The notes beneath the pieces were generated by a model that saw nothing but the letters and a program-made list of their open reading frames with translations, searched no databases and was not told the DNA's origin. From Pelobates cultripes (taxonomy: Eukaryota; Chordata; Amphibia; Anura; Pelobatidae): DNA of 64,000 bases. The position numbers and the translations under genes are program-made. Positions 1-10,500 of the stretch are shown piece after piece; positions within the stretch are counted from its first letter, which is position 1, and the number at the start of each line of letters is the position of its first letter. The stretch lies in the NCBI GenBank assembly GCA_933207985.1, contig OW240912.1, forward strand, positions 236,590,437 to 236,654,436, in the 5' to 3' direction.

Positions 1-1197
1 TCACATTGCTATGCCATTCACACTACCCCTTCTGTCATCTGACCTCTGTGGGGGTCCCAGCTTCAAAAGATGTAACCCCTTTTGACCTCAACAATACCAT
101 CTCTGTAATTTGTGCCATTTACTACACAAATTACATTAAAGGATAATATTCCATAGGGTAATAATACATTATGCACCCTTGCCGTGACAACGACCACAGA
201 GAGCCTCCACGGAGACCGATACCTGAGGACCCAAAGACAGTCCTGTACCTTCAAAAAGTCTTCAGACCAAATGAACATGCCACACCAGGTAACCGGGACA
301 CTTACCCCTATATAGTTTAAGCCCACACATGTTAAGGCCCTCTCCATAGCCACGGTACTCTCCTCCCCTACCCCCCCAGGGATAAAGGTCATATCTACCC
401 GCTAAACAGGAGCGCAACACCTACATGCCCGTTCGGCATTGAACGCGCTCCCGGAATAACCTCCCAAGACCATCCTACTACACTCACCTGCACACGCAGC
501 CTAGAAGCCCTTACCAGCGCTAGACCCCACGATTAAATGACCACACTTCCAGGCATCATAGGCTACGATACCAGTGATGATCCTTACTACCCAAAATAAT
601 TTCCCTCAGTTCAGGGCCTAGTTCCACCTCACGCTAGACATTATCTGATAAGCACAGTTATATGAGAACTTTGTCAAGCACTGTTATACGTGAATGTTAT
701 ATGTGAATTTTGTCATGCAACCAATACCCTATATATCAATTGTTTTCCTAGTGAGTCCGATCCAGCAGAAGTATTGTTTATACAAAGCAAAAAGAGTCTA
801 CCCCAAAAAAGAAATTCATGTATACAATAATTCCAAAAAGAGTCTATTTTACTGGCAGCCCTCAAACTGTATACAAGTATCCACAATCAAATTCAGCCGT
901 TGAAGTGGAATAGATCGTTTAGAGGGTTCCATGAAGCTTTTCATATCACAGGCTGAGTGAGAAATCTCCAATTTTTTTGTTTTCTTTTTCCAACTTTTTA
1001 TCTGCAAAGATGTGCCTTTAGTCTCAAAGAGATCAGTTATTTGTAGCATATTAACTATTTTATTTAATTCCTTCTTTTATTTTTTCTTCACAAAGCACAT
1101 TGTAGTGGATGGCATTGGGCTGTCCACAAAATTATGTGTTTTAATATGCTTTCGTTTAATTTTGCCGTATGTATGTATATTGCATGCAGCATTCGTC
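1..1197. other. Upstream flank, unclassified
   Basis: No host gene is recognisable. The first 600 bp are less AT-rich than the rest. They can be read on the + strand in frame 2 as several stop-interrupted blocks (for example through 200-300), which may be decayed element coding sequence. I cannot name the family. A minus-strand open frame of about 110 codons (63-392) has no motif I recognise. 660-1197 is AT-rich and has no recognisable content beyond the inverted-repeat arm at 834-854. Confidence 0.4.
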
Positions 1198-2149
1198 TGA
1201 TTGTTCGGTAAAATCACTCCATTTATTATACGAGTGAAACTACCAAACAATCAGACCACCCCAGGAATAAGTGTGCCTCCAATTACCGTTCGCAACAATG
1301 TTGCAAACCCGTAATTGGCAATCACTGCAGTGTGTGCTTTGTCCTCTGGGTGGCCGCCGTTCGGGAGACGAACACTTGGCGGCGGCCATCTTAAACTCCC
1401 GAACAGCTGTGTTTTGCCGTCGAGTGTCTGGAGCTAAAATCGGACACTCGACTAGGCAAACACCGCTGAGACCTCCAGACCTCCAGCCCCTCGTTCGGTA
1501 AAATAAATGTCCCGAACAGGAGAATTAATATAAATACAAATTTAACTTTGGATGGCAAGTATTTTCTATGAATTTTATCTCCCGAACAGAGACCGACCGC
1601 AAGGCCAAAACACATGGAGCCTTTTTCGGTCAAATTGCCTCTTCCACCTAACTCCCGAACCCCTGGTCCGATCTGAGTGAATTTTGAATATGTTAGTCAC
1701 CCAGATCAGGGCTACCAGGGGGTACCCATTATATAATTCTACCTGACTGTTTTGGGGTGCATCCAGAAATCGGGTAAAACTGCAGTATGTATAAGTGGAT
1801 TATGTGTCACACTGAGGGGAGGAGATGTGTGGGAGGTAACAGTTACACTATTGGATACTGTACTAATTAATGTGAATCCCTCCCTTGTATGGGAGAAAGC
1901 TTTAAAAGAAGGTTGTGTGGATTAAAAGTTCAGTTCTGCTCCTGATGCTGTGTGTCGTCCAGTCATTGAGATCTGTATTGGGATATTCGTGGATTTTCTT
2001 TCCTGCTGTAATTATTGCCTTATGGATTTTTAATACTTGTTCCTGAGCCTCACTGGGATCTTGAGTGGAGATAACCTGTGAAATACCAGCTCTCCGCTAC
2101 ACACATCTTTTGTGAATATTTTGAATCTAGTAAAATAGACTCTTTTTGG
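834..2149. repeat. 21-bp perfect inverted repeat flanking the first LTR-like block
   Basis: The 21 bases at 834-854 (CCAAAAAGAGTCTATTTTACT over 21 positions; key core AAAAAGAGTCTATT) recur exactly as the reverse complement at 2129-2149. The two arms bracket the LTR-like block at about 1198-2104. They could be ends of an older element into which the LTR element inserted, or two independent copies of a dispersed repeat in opposite orientation. Confidence 0.5.
1198..2104 (+). mobile_element. Solo-LTR-like block 1
   Basis: This block shares segments with the block at 35004-35941 in the same order. Shared features are a TTCGG-rich start, a stem-like GTCGAG...CTCGAC segment (about 1420-1453 here, 35188-35212 there), and a roughly 50-bp stretch around CCGATCTGNGTGAA / ATATGTTAGTC / CCAGATC at 1670-1722. 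Segments of several hundred bp conserved in order between two intron-sized islands, with no coding sequence between, fit solitary LTRs of one retrovirus-like or Ty3-like family. Ends are approximate. I found no clean target duplication or internal viral gene next to it. Confidence 0.6.
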
Positions 2150-3335
2150 TATCATTGATCATATAATTGACTGACTTGTCTGTGTCTAATACTGACTTTT
2201 TTTAGGGGGGAGGAGGAGAGGTGCTTTTATGCTATTATTATGGTGTCTCAAGATTTGCACTTCCACCTTCCACCAGGTGGCACGTCCACTTTATTCTCCT
2301 TCCTCTGCAAATACTCATACAGAAGAGGAGAAAACACCATGCTCCAAACACATTTAATAACAATACAGAAATATAAAAAAATACAATATCCAATTCACAT
2401 AGGCATTGTAGTAAGCGCCTTGTGTATCCTTGGGTGATACGCTTCCCCTTTAACTTCCTTGAATACAGGCAAGACAGTCGAGATAAAGACAGCCAGGCTG
2501 GAACTGTGGTCTACCACAGTATTTACTCCTGCCAATAAAACATACAAACAAATATATATTAAAACATAAAAAACTAGAAACAGTAAAGCCGGCAAGCCTC
2601 CAACACAGCAGAAACTCCAAGACTATTTTTTGCCAATTTAACTTTAGGGATTTAGAGGGCAGTGGCTGAACTAAGACAGAGAATGCCCTATTGCAAGAAT
2701 AAATTTGGGCTCCCCGTATCGCAAGGCCAAAAAGTAGATCCCCATCTGTATTACAATTCCCCAGCTAAAGTTTAAAGAACCCCCAATAAACACTCCTTTA
2801 CTTTGTGTGGATAAATTATTTATTTCTTAGCCAACCTCTCTGGCATCTAATTATACCAATGAAATAATCCGTGTAATAAAAGTGATAAATTATGTAATCA
2901 ATGTAATATATTTAGATAAATAGTAACTCATCTCATCTTCGTTCCAGCGCCATGATGGCTTTTGCTTTGTGCTTTCTGTAAGACCTACACAGCAATAGCC
3001 ATGCTATAGCTATTGAATGTTTATCCTAGAGAAGCATTAAATCCAATGGCTCTGTATGAGAAATACTGCTGTCCACTTTGAATAAGCACTCAAAAGGATT
3101 AACAGCTTCTTAGCTGTCTGATTGATCACATTGTTAATTTTGTATGACTGATAAAACTAAAGGTGCAATGTAGGCATTTTTAGGTCATTTACAAAATAAG
3201 GCAAAGGGGTAACTCAACCCCTAAAGCAAGATGCAGTACTTTAGGGGTTTGAATTTTCATTTAAAGAAACATACCAAGCACCATTATCAGTACAGCTCTT
3301 TGTAGTGGTTATAATGCCAGGAATGCCCTGTCGCA
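2105..3335. other. Intergenic, nothing specific
   Basis: AT-rich sequence without a supported gene. From about 3180 the text (...AAGGGGTAACTCAACCCCTAAAG...) resembles 8340-8370, so the interspersed repeat that carries the following minisatellite probably begins near here. Confidence 0.4.
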
Positions 3336-3635
3336 CACTGCTCCCCCATACGCACATTGCCCCACACACACATACACTGCCCCCACACACACCATACACA
3401 TTCACACACTGCCCCGCCATATGCACATTGCCCCACACACACATACACTGCCCCCACACACACCATACACATTCACACACTGCCCCGCCATACACACATA
3501 CACTTCCCCCATACACACACTGCCCCCACACACACCATACACATTCACACACTGCTCCCACACACATACATTGCCCACTCATACACACACTGCCCCACAT
3601 ACACACACTGCCCCCCCATACCCATATCATGGTAG
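3336..3635. repeat. CA-rich minisatellite, ACACACTGCCCC type
   Basis: About 300 bp of irregular repeats built on TACACACACTGCCCCCA, with a longer unit (CACACCATACACATTCACACACTGC) present three times. It has long open frames in several registers only because the repeat lacks stops. The flank (AGTGGTTATAATGCCAGGAATGCCCTG) belongs to a dispersed repeat found elsewhere in the window. The same unit makes up the larger array at 9176-10110. Confidence 0.9.
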
Positions 3636-5281
3636 GTAGTCAAACAATGTTAGTACAGTTGAGTTACGTTATGCTAGGCCACATATTCTGTAGTTCCTAT
3701 TGTTGGTCTGCTCTTTTTGCACGATCTGGTTAACTCTACAAAGCTAAGCAGGGCTATTCGGGACCACACTCATTGGCTAACAGTGTCCTAGGAGTGCTGT
3801 CAGCAAACAAGAGTTCTAGATCAGCCATACTGGATCTCCCAGGCTTTATTCTATAGTGACACTGGATGTGGTGTGGACACCAGTTGGACCCAGGTAAGAT
3901 GTCAAACTGTACTAAAATGGTTTGACTAGTTACAGTGGGACAGCGACAGGGAACACCTTAGATCATAGCCACTACACAGGGCTGTAGTTGTTATGGTGCT
4001 TGGAATGCTTTTTGTAATTTAGAATTTTCCATTAAGTATAGTTGACTACTTAAATATCATTCTATCAGGTTTGTTCTGTGCTGTGTTGGTTTACTCATAT
4101 TTTTAGGATTGTAATATTACTAAGATATTATATATAAATACATGACTTACTCATTTAGTGTAGTTGGGAAATGCCTGTTTATGTATTGGTGGAAAAAATG
4201 TAAATACCTTGGATGCTGTATGTAGATTTTTTAGGGTTAATTTGCTGGGGTTTTTTTTATCTGCAGCAAGTAACCCTTTCATACCTGCAGTCTCCTGTCT
4301 TTCTCAGCGTGGCAAGTAGTAGTGATGGTACCAGTATGTTTTGTTGTAGAATAGCAATCTGTGCAGAAATTTATGGATGGTTTTAAATTTTTTTATTTTG
4401 CATATACCTACACCTCTTATGTTTAATGTCATTTACATTATGATTTCAAATAGCAACGGAAAGTTCAGGCTTTTTCGTGTGTCTTTTTTAATGTTTGAAT
4501 GGGTTAAGGCTAGAAAACAAACAGTAAAGATAGTATCCAGCATTTTGCTTTGAATAACAATGACATTCAGATTTTACTTAATGGTAGTATTAATTATTCA
4601 CAGTTCACTCTTAGGGACATATTAAGTATGCATCTCAAATACTAAATGCAGGTTCTCCATAATGCTCTATCCCAAGCTGGGAGGATTCTAATGCACAGAC
4701 AGATAATTCTAGCTGTTAAACTGCTTGACACTTTGTTCTCCACACAACTTTCAGTATTCTTATTTTGGGTTAACATAAAACAACCTTCATCAGTGCGTCT
4801 GTTAATGATGGCAATTACTTGAAAAGTTTTCTACCTTCAGGCTATAAGAAGCAATGCAAAAACTTAATGCCATGCCCACCAGCCCCTTCTAATGCCTCTA
4901 TCATCTTCATCCTACATTCCACTGAATTTCCTGCTAAATGTTTCCCTATACTGTGACCCTGGGTGGGTGCAGGTCTACACACGCCCTGATCTAGAGCCAC
5001 CCCCAGAACAAGCAGGACATGGGGACTCTGGAAAGGAGAGCTGGTCCTTACACAGTGCCTTCTTTTGGGACCTGGAACCCCCTTCTAAAACATTATTTTA
5101 CAGAGAGCACTAGCTCAGTTTATGAAGTGAACTCAGACACCCAGATTCAGAGTAAGATCATGTTTATAGTACTGTGCCTCTAGAGCAAATAAGGATTTAG
5201 TCATATATCAAAGAGCTCCACCCTGCACAAGCACACAACAACTATCTGCTCTCAATGACCTGGTCTGGACAAGGGGAGAAG
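3636..5281. other. P2RX1 upstream flank, promoter not identified
   Basis: 3885-3945 is a copy of a dispersed motif (CCAGGTAAGATGTCAAACTG...) that also occurs at 10133, 25208 and 50448. The rest is unique-looking AT-rich DNA. Sequence just upstream of the start must include 5' untranslated RNA. I see no convincing TATA box or CpG island, so I do not mark a promoter. Confidence 0.5.
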
Positions 5282-5418
5282 ATGGGGCACAAGATCAGGA
5301 AAAATGTATCCAACTTCTTCTTCGAGTATGACACCCCAAGGATGGTGCTGGTCCGGGACAAGAAAGTTGGGTTAACGTTTCGGCTCATCCAGTTTGGAGT
5401 GCTGTGCTACATTGTAGG
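5282..5418 (+). CDS. P2RX1: P2RX1 coding exon 1 (N-terminus and TM1 start)
   Basis: This exon encodes residues 1-45 and two bases of Gly46. It contains FEYDTPR at residues 14-20, so Thr18 falls at the conserved TxR/K site near the N-terminus of P2X channels. It continues through KKVG and the start of the first membrane helix ([14 protein letters not shown]). The ATG at 5282 is preferred because it gives exactly 13 residues before FEY, as I recall for human P2X1, and its context is good (A at -3, G at +4). An in-frame ATG at 5255 would add nine residues but has a weaker context (T at -3). The donor is GTAAGT at 5419. Confidence 0.92.
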
Positions 5419-7389
5419 GTAAGTGTTCGCTGCATTGTTAAACCGTACTAATAATTATGAGTCTCGGCAGGATGTAAATTGTCGGAGTTTATCTTACAGG
5501 CTGTGTCTGCTAAGTGCATGAACTGAATGTACAATACTGATAACTGCACAGCAAGGAATTCTAAACTCACTCATTCTTAGACAGTTCAGCAAACAAAATA
5601 TAAAAGTTGGATTTTTCTTTATAGAGATTAATAATGTCATAGCACTCACACATCCATGTTTGTCTCTTGATAAAACAATAAAATATATATATTTATATAT
5701 ATGATAAGATATGCATAAGACATATTCAAATATAACAATTATGCTTCATATTGAATGCACTGAGCAATTTCCAGAATTCTAGATTTAGTTTTGGTGATTC
5801 CACATTTTTAGATATCACTTTTGCTGTGTCTCCTATTGACATTTTGAGGAAAAGGCTGCTGTAAAACACAAAGGGGCTATTCACTAAACAGAATCTCCTG
5901 GTATCTTGCAAACCAGCTTAAAAATTAGACCAAAAGGCTAAACATGTAAAAGAATCTCCTTATTATGTTCTTAATGTGTAAGTCAGATTTGATTTCACTA
6001 TAACTGGCTGTTCTGTGAATAGTGTGCACCATTTAAACACTCTATTACAAGCTCTTATTGTTGTAAAAATATTAGTATACAATCCATTTGCTAGAATAAA
6101 ATAAAGATTGAGTAGAATTTGCTGTTTAGAGGCGCATTCAAATATTCAGTTTCACATAGTTCTAATATTTCAATTATTCGTTCATTGTTTACATGGATAT
6201 CAAGATCACATTTGACAGGGTATGATATATCTGCACTGAAACAGAAATACAATTTTTGTCACAAATAGTAGATGTGGGAAAAAAAACACGTTAAAACATT
6301 CCATACTCATATACCTTATAGGTATTAGAAAGGAATATGATGTTTTATTTATTTATCAGTGCAGCTTCATCAAATGTCAACGAAATGCAAAAGTAATGTA
6401 TGTATGTACATGGGACTTATTCCCACATACCTATGGTACATTAATATCATTTATGTGTACCATACAAGTGTATAACACCATCCAAATAATCCCTGTAATT
6501 CACTAATTGCTTTCAGAGGTACCCCTACCTATTCCTCCATACCTGACTGTTAGACAATGGTAAAAAAGTTTGCAATTTAATCTTGCTTACTGTGTGACAG
6601 AATGGAAGATAGGCCTGTCATCTTCACTTCTTCTGCAGATATGCCTTAGCAAAGAAATATGTTCCCACATAGTTACAATTCTGGACTATTCCTATTTTTA
6701 CTATTTATTTAGTATTTTTATTTTTACTATTTATTTATTATCCATCTACATACAAACTCCATGTGAAACACACACACACACACACAATTTCAAGCACTGT
6801 CAAGTACACAGACACATACACAAACACTGATAGACAAACACACACAGCCACAGTCACAATCTTACACAAATATTTTCTCACATATATACACACTCTGTCT
6901 CTCACATTCAAACAATGTACATTTTTAATTGTGGTTAATTTTTAGCTTTTTTGAGGTCCACCCAGTCTCCCTACCTTTTGAGAGCTGGCATGGGCTCTCA
7001 CCTTTATGTCCAGTGGGAAGCTGCTCTTATCTTTGTGCACTGCATGCACAACTCCCTTGTTTGCCATGTAGTGGTCCATGGGCCAGAGTGACGTCACATC
7101 CCGGCTTCTGGCATCACTATAGGGCGCGTGTATGACCTGTGTAGGCACAGCAAATAAAAACCAGAGCTCCATCGTCTAACATCAATCCAGGACACTGTAC
7201 ATTACGGCAGAGTAGGCAGATGCCTACTATTTTGCCTACAACTGGGCAGTTTTTGCACATTCATAAAATGCCATTGGAATGCAAAAATAATGTCTGTACA
7301 TGGGACTAATCCCCACATACATTTCTGTCAGAAGCACATTAAAACAGTTACCTGTGTTTGGTCAGGACACCCTCACATGTGAGAATCTC
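5419..7389. other. Intron 1, first part
   Basis: AT-rich intron sequence. It holds a short CA microsatellite (about 6763-6787), followed by CA-rich text to about 6900. It also holds a pair of similar segments at 6384-6430 and 7270-7320 (both GTACATGGGACT followed by CCCACATAC), which look like two copies or two ends of one small repeat. No gene is supported. Confidence 0.5.
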
Positions 7390-8155
7390 ATGGACCAATC
7401 CAATGGGGGGCAGAGTACAGAATATTTGATAGAGTCCTAACCTCAACATATGAGGAAAGGGATTTAGGGGTGATTATTTCTGATGACTTAAAGGTAGGCA
7501 GACAATGTAATAGAGCAGCAGGAAATGCTAGCAGAATGCTTGGTTGTATAGGGAGAGGTATTAGCAGTAGAAAGAGGGAAGTGCTCATGCCATTGTACAG
7601 AACACTGGTGAGACCTCACTTGGAGTATTGTACACAGTACTGGAGACCGTATCTTCAGAAGGATATTGATACCTTAGAGAGGGTTCAGAGAAGGGCTACT
7701 AAACTGGTTCATGGATTGCGGGATAAAACTTACCAGGAAAGGTTAAAGGATCTTAACATGTATAGCTTGGAGGAAAGACGAGACAGGGGGGATATGATAG
7801 AAACATTTAAATATATAAAGGGAATCAACACAGTAAAGGAGGTGACTATATTTAAAAGAAGAAAAACTACCACAACAAGAGGACATAGTCTTAAATTAGA
7901 GGGACAAAGGTTTAAAAATAATATCAGGAAGTATTACTTTACTGAGAGGGTAGTGGATGCATGGAATAGCCTTCCAGCTGAAGTGATAGAGGTTAACACA
8001 GTAAAGGAGTTTAAGTATGTGTGGGATAGGCATAAGGCTATCCTAACTATACTATAAGATAAGACTAGGGACTAATGAAAGTATTTAGAAAATTGGGCAG
8101 ACTAGATGGGCTGAATGGTTCTTATCTGCCGTCACATTCTATGTTTCTATGTTTC
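7390..8155 (+). mobile_element. CR1-like LINE, 3' end (5'-truncated)
   Basis: The open stretch 7470-8057 encodes the C-terminal end of a non-LTR retrotransposon ORF2, after the reverse transcriptase core. LYRTLVRPHLEYC, LERVQRRATKLV and LEERRDRGDMI are typical of this region in CR1/L2-type LINEs. The stop is at 8055-8057. The 3' end carries a tail of 8-base units (ATTCTATGTTTCTATG), characteristic of CR1. 5' truncation is usual for LINE insertions. A second copy lies on the minus strand at 40112-40494. Both the RT core and the endonuclease are missing, so it cannot move by itself. Confidence 0.85.
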
Positions 8156-8459
8156 AATGCATTGGAGTCCTACGGTGCAGGTGTGGCAGTCACTGTGCCT
8201 TGTTGTTAGAATGCTTCTAATAGAGAAGTATTGAAGTCAATGAGAAGCATTGCCTTATGTTGGTTGACAGATGCAAGGGTGCAGCCTGAGAGCTTTTTAA
8301 AAGTGCTTATGTTTCTTGAAATCTACACTTTTGTAAAGTAACACAAAGGGGTAAGTGTTAACCCCTAAAGTTCTTTAGAAAGATCTTTAGGAACTCTAAA
8401 CACAATGTATACGTATTGCCTTGCTGCCTGCAGATTGGTTAAGGGGGTGATGGGGACCA
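8156..8459. other. Intron 1, short spacer
   Basis: Intron sequence between the CR1 tail and the next element. It contains text similar to 3180-3240, and nothing else is supported. Confidence 0.4.
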
Positions 8460-8715
8460 TTAAAGCAGCACTGTCACTGTCGCCCCCAACACCCTTCTGC
8501 AAAATGACTATTTCATAAAGATAAAATCTTTATGGAATACTCATATTGACTGTGTTAGAATTTCACTAGAATTACAACCCAGACAATAGATATACTGAGA
8601 CAAAGTAGCTATCATTGTCGAGAAGTGTCAATCCTCCAGCCATCACCAGTGACTGCTGCAGAGAATTGGCTCTGTAGACCTCAATCTGCTGTACTTTGAA
8701 TGTGTGATGCTAGCT

Positions 8716-10307
8716 CATTGGCGGATCCAGGGGGGGGGCAATGGGGCAATTGCCCCCCCCCCACGAGATTCCCCCCTGCCGGCTAATGCAGGGCTGTCCA
8801 AGCGCCAGCCCTGCTATGTGCCTGCGGACCGGGGAGGGAGATCAGTGATCAGTGATCTCCCTCCCCGGTCCGCAGACACATTGCTGACAGCCGGCAGGGG
8901 AGGGAGAGAGGACCCGGGAGCTCAGCCTGCAGCTCCTCCGGGTCCTCCTCTCGCGAGATTTGGATCATTGCCGTGGTTACCACGGCAACGCTCCAAATCT
9001 CGCGAGAGTGAAGTCTAGACTTCACTCCTACCACTGGATCACCAGGGATTCCCACTGGGACCACCAGGAAAATGTCCCCCCTCCTCCTCAATAAAGGTAA
9101 GAAGGGAGGGGGGACATCAACTTATTTATTTTATTAAATACATTTAAAAAAAAAAAAAGCCTCCCTACCCTCCTTCCGCCCCATACACACATACACTGCC
9201 CCCCATACACACATATACACTGCCCCCTATACATACACTGCCCCCCACACACACAGTGCCCCCCATACACACATACCACCACATACACACATACTGCCCC
9301 CATACACACACATCACTGCCCCCCCATATACACACTGCCCCCATACACACACTGCCCCCCTATACACACACACATACACTGCCCCCATACACACACACTG
9401 CCCCCATACACACATACTGCCCCCATACACACACATACTGCCCCCATACATACACTGCCCCACACAAAATCACTGCCCCCCATACAAACACTGCCCCCAT
9501 ACATACACACTGCCCCCCATACACACACACATACTGCCCCATACACACTGCCCCCATACACACACACTGCCCCCATACACACTGCCCCATACACACATAC
9601 TGCCCCCCATACACACATACACACACTGCATACCCCCATACACACATACACTGCCCCATACACACACACACTGCCCCCATACACACACACACTGCCCCCA
9701 TACACACACATACCCATACACACTGCCCCATACACACACTGCCCACACACACACACTGCCCCAAAACACTGCACACACAGACACATACAGTGCCCTACAC
9801 ACACTGCTGCCCCCATACACACATTTCCCACACACACACGACCCCCCATACACACACTGCCCCCATACATAAAGTGCCCTCCCCATACACACACTGCCCC
9901 ACACGGACATACAGTGCCCCCATACACACACTGTCATCCTCACAGACACACACACTGCCCCACACATACACTGCCCCCTAACAAACACTGCAACCCTGAC
10001 ATACACTGCTGCCCTCACGCACTCACACACACACACACACACTTCACCGCTCACACACACTGCACCTTTCACACACACACACTTCACCCCTAACACACAC
10101 CACTGCTCCTATGCCCTGTATCCCAGCAGACCCCAGGTAAGTTGTCAAACTGTTCTTAAACGGTATGACTACTTACTCTGGGGTGGGATCCTGGCACTAC
10201 TGGCACCATAACTACTACACTGAGCTGTAGTGGTTATTGTGCCAGGATTATTTATTTAAATAATCTACAAGTGCCCCTCCCGAGATCAGGCTCTGGATCC
10301 GTCACTG
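8716..10307. mobile_element. hAT-like non-autonomous element carrying a minisatellite
   Basis: The left end CATTGGCGGATCCAG mirrors the right end CTGGATCCGTCACTG. Flanking octamers TGCTAGCT (8708-8715) and TGTTGGCT (10308-10315) agree at 6 of 8 positions, consistent with an aged hAT 8-bp target duplication. The interior is non-coding. It has a GC-rich segment with palindromes (8820-9010), a poly-A stretch at about 9147-9158, the minisatellite at 9176-10110, and a copy of the CCAGGTAAGTTGTCAAACTG motif at about 10133. Superfamily assignment is inferred from the ends and the duplication length. Confidence 0.6.
9176..10110. repeat. Minisatellite, TACACACACTGCCCCCA units
   Basis: About 930 bp of degenerate 15-25-bp units of (CCCCCATACACACACTG) type, breaking up into simple CA at 10020-10090. 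Long stop-free frames on both strands (up to about 240 codons) are a product of the repeat and show no protein-like composition. The same unit is found at 3336-3635. Confidence 0.92.
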
Positions 10308-10500
10308 TGTTGGCTCCTAGCACTCAAGTGCCGGAGCAGAAAAGGACCAGTCAGAAGAAGATGCGAGCGGCAGATTTAGGTAAGTTTAACTCACCTTTTC
10401 CTGCTCTCCCCCTGCACTGAACCCCCTCCCCCTCTCCTGCCCAGCAGTGGTGTCACCGCAAATTATGAAAAGTCCCCAGACAGTGACAGTGCTGTTTGAA

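Larger units (their letters stand above)
8460..10500. mobile_element. TTAA-bounded non-autonomous element (outer)
   Basis: The left end at 8460 reads TTAAAGCAGCACTGTCACTG. The right end at about 10476-10500 reads CAGTGACAGTGCTGTTTGAA, its near-perfect reverse complement, so these are terminal inverted repeats with TTAA on the left and a decayed TGAA on the right. It has no transposase. The interior holds a second element (8716-10307). The segment at about 8500-8700 is repeated at 41940-42150, showing a dispersed family. Confidence 0.65.

Noticed and set aside
63..392. 109-codon minus-strand frame
   Set aside because: No recognisable domain; the + strand of the same stretch looks equally like decayed coding sequence, so neither can be claimed.
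4830..4870. TATA-like text (GCTATAAGAAGC) upstream of exon 1
   Set aside because: Not a TATAAA consensus, about 400 bp from the ATG, and not supported by any initiator; left unannotated.
9256..10096. Long open frames on both strands (about 200-240 codons), rich in His/Thr/Pro or Cys/Val/Gly
   Set aside because: They are translations of the CA-rich minisatellite. Every register of the repeat lacks stops and the composition is purely periodic.
9176..10110. CRISPR-like spacing of short repeats
   Set aside because: Units vary in length and there are no unique spacers; the genome is eukaryotic. It is a minisatellite.
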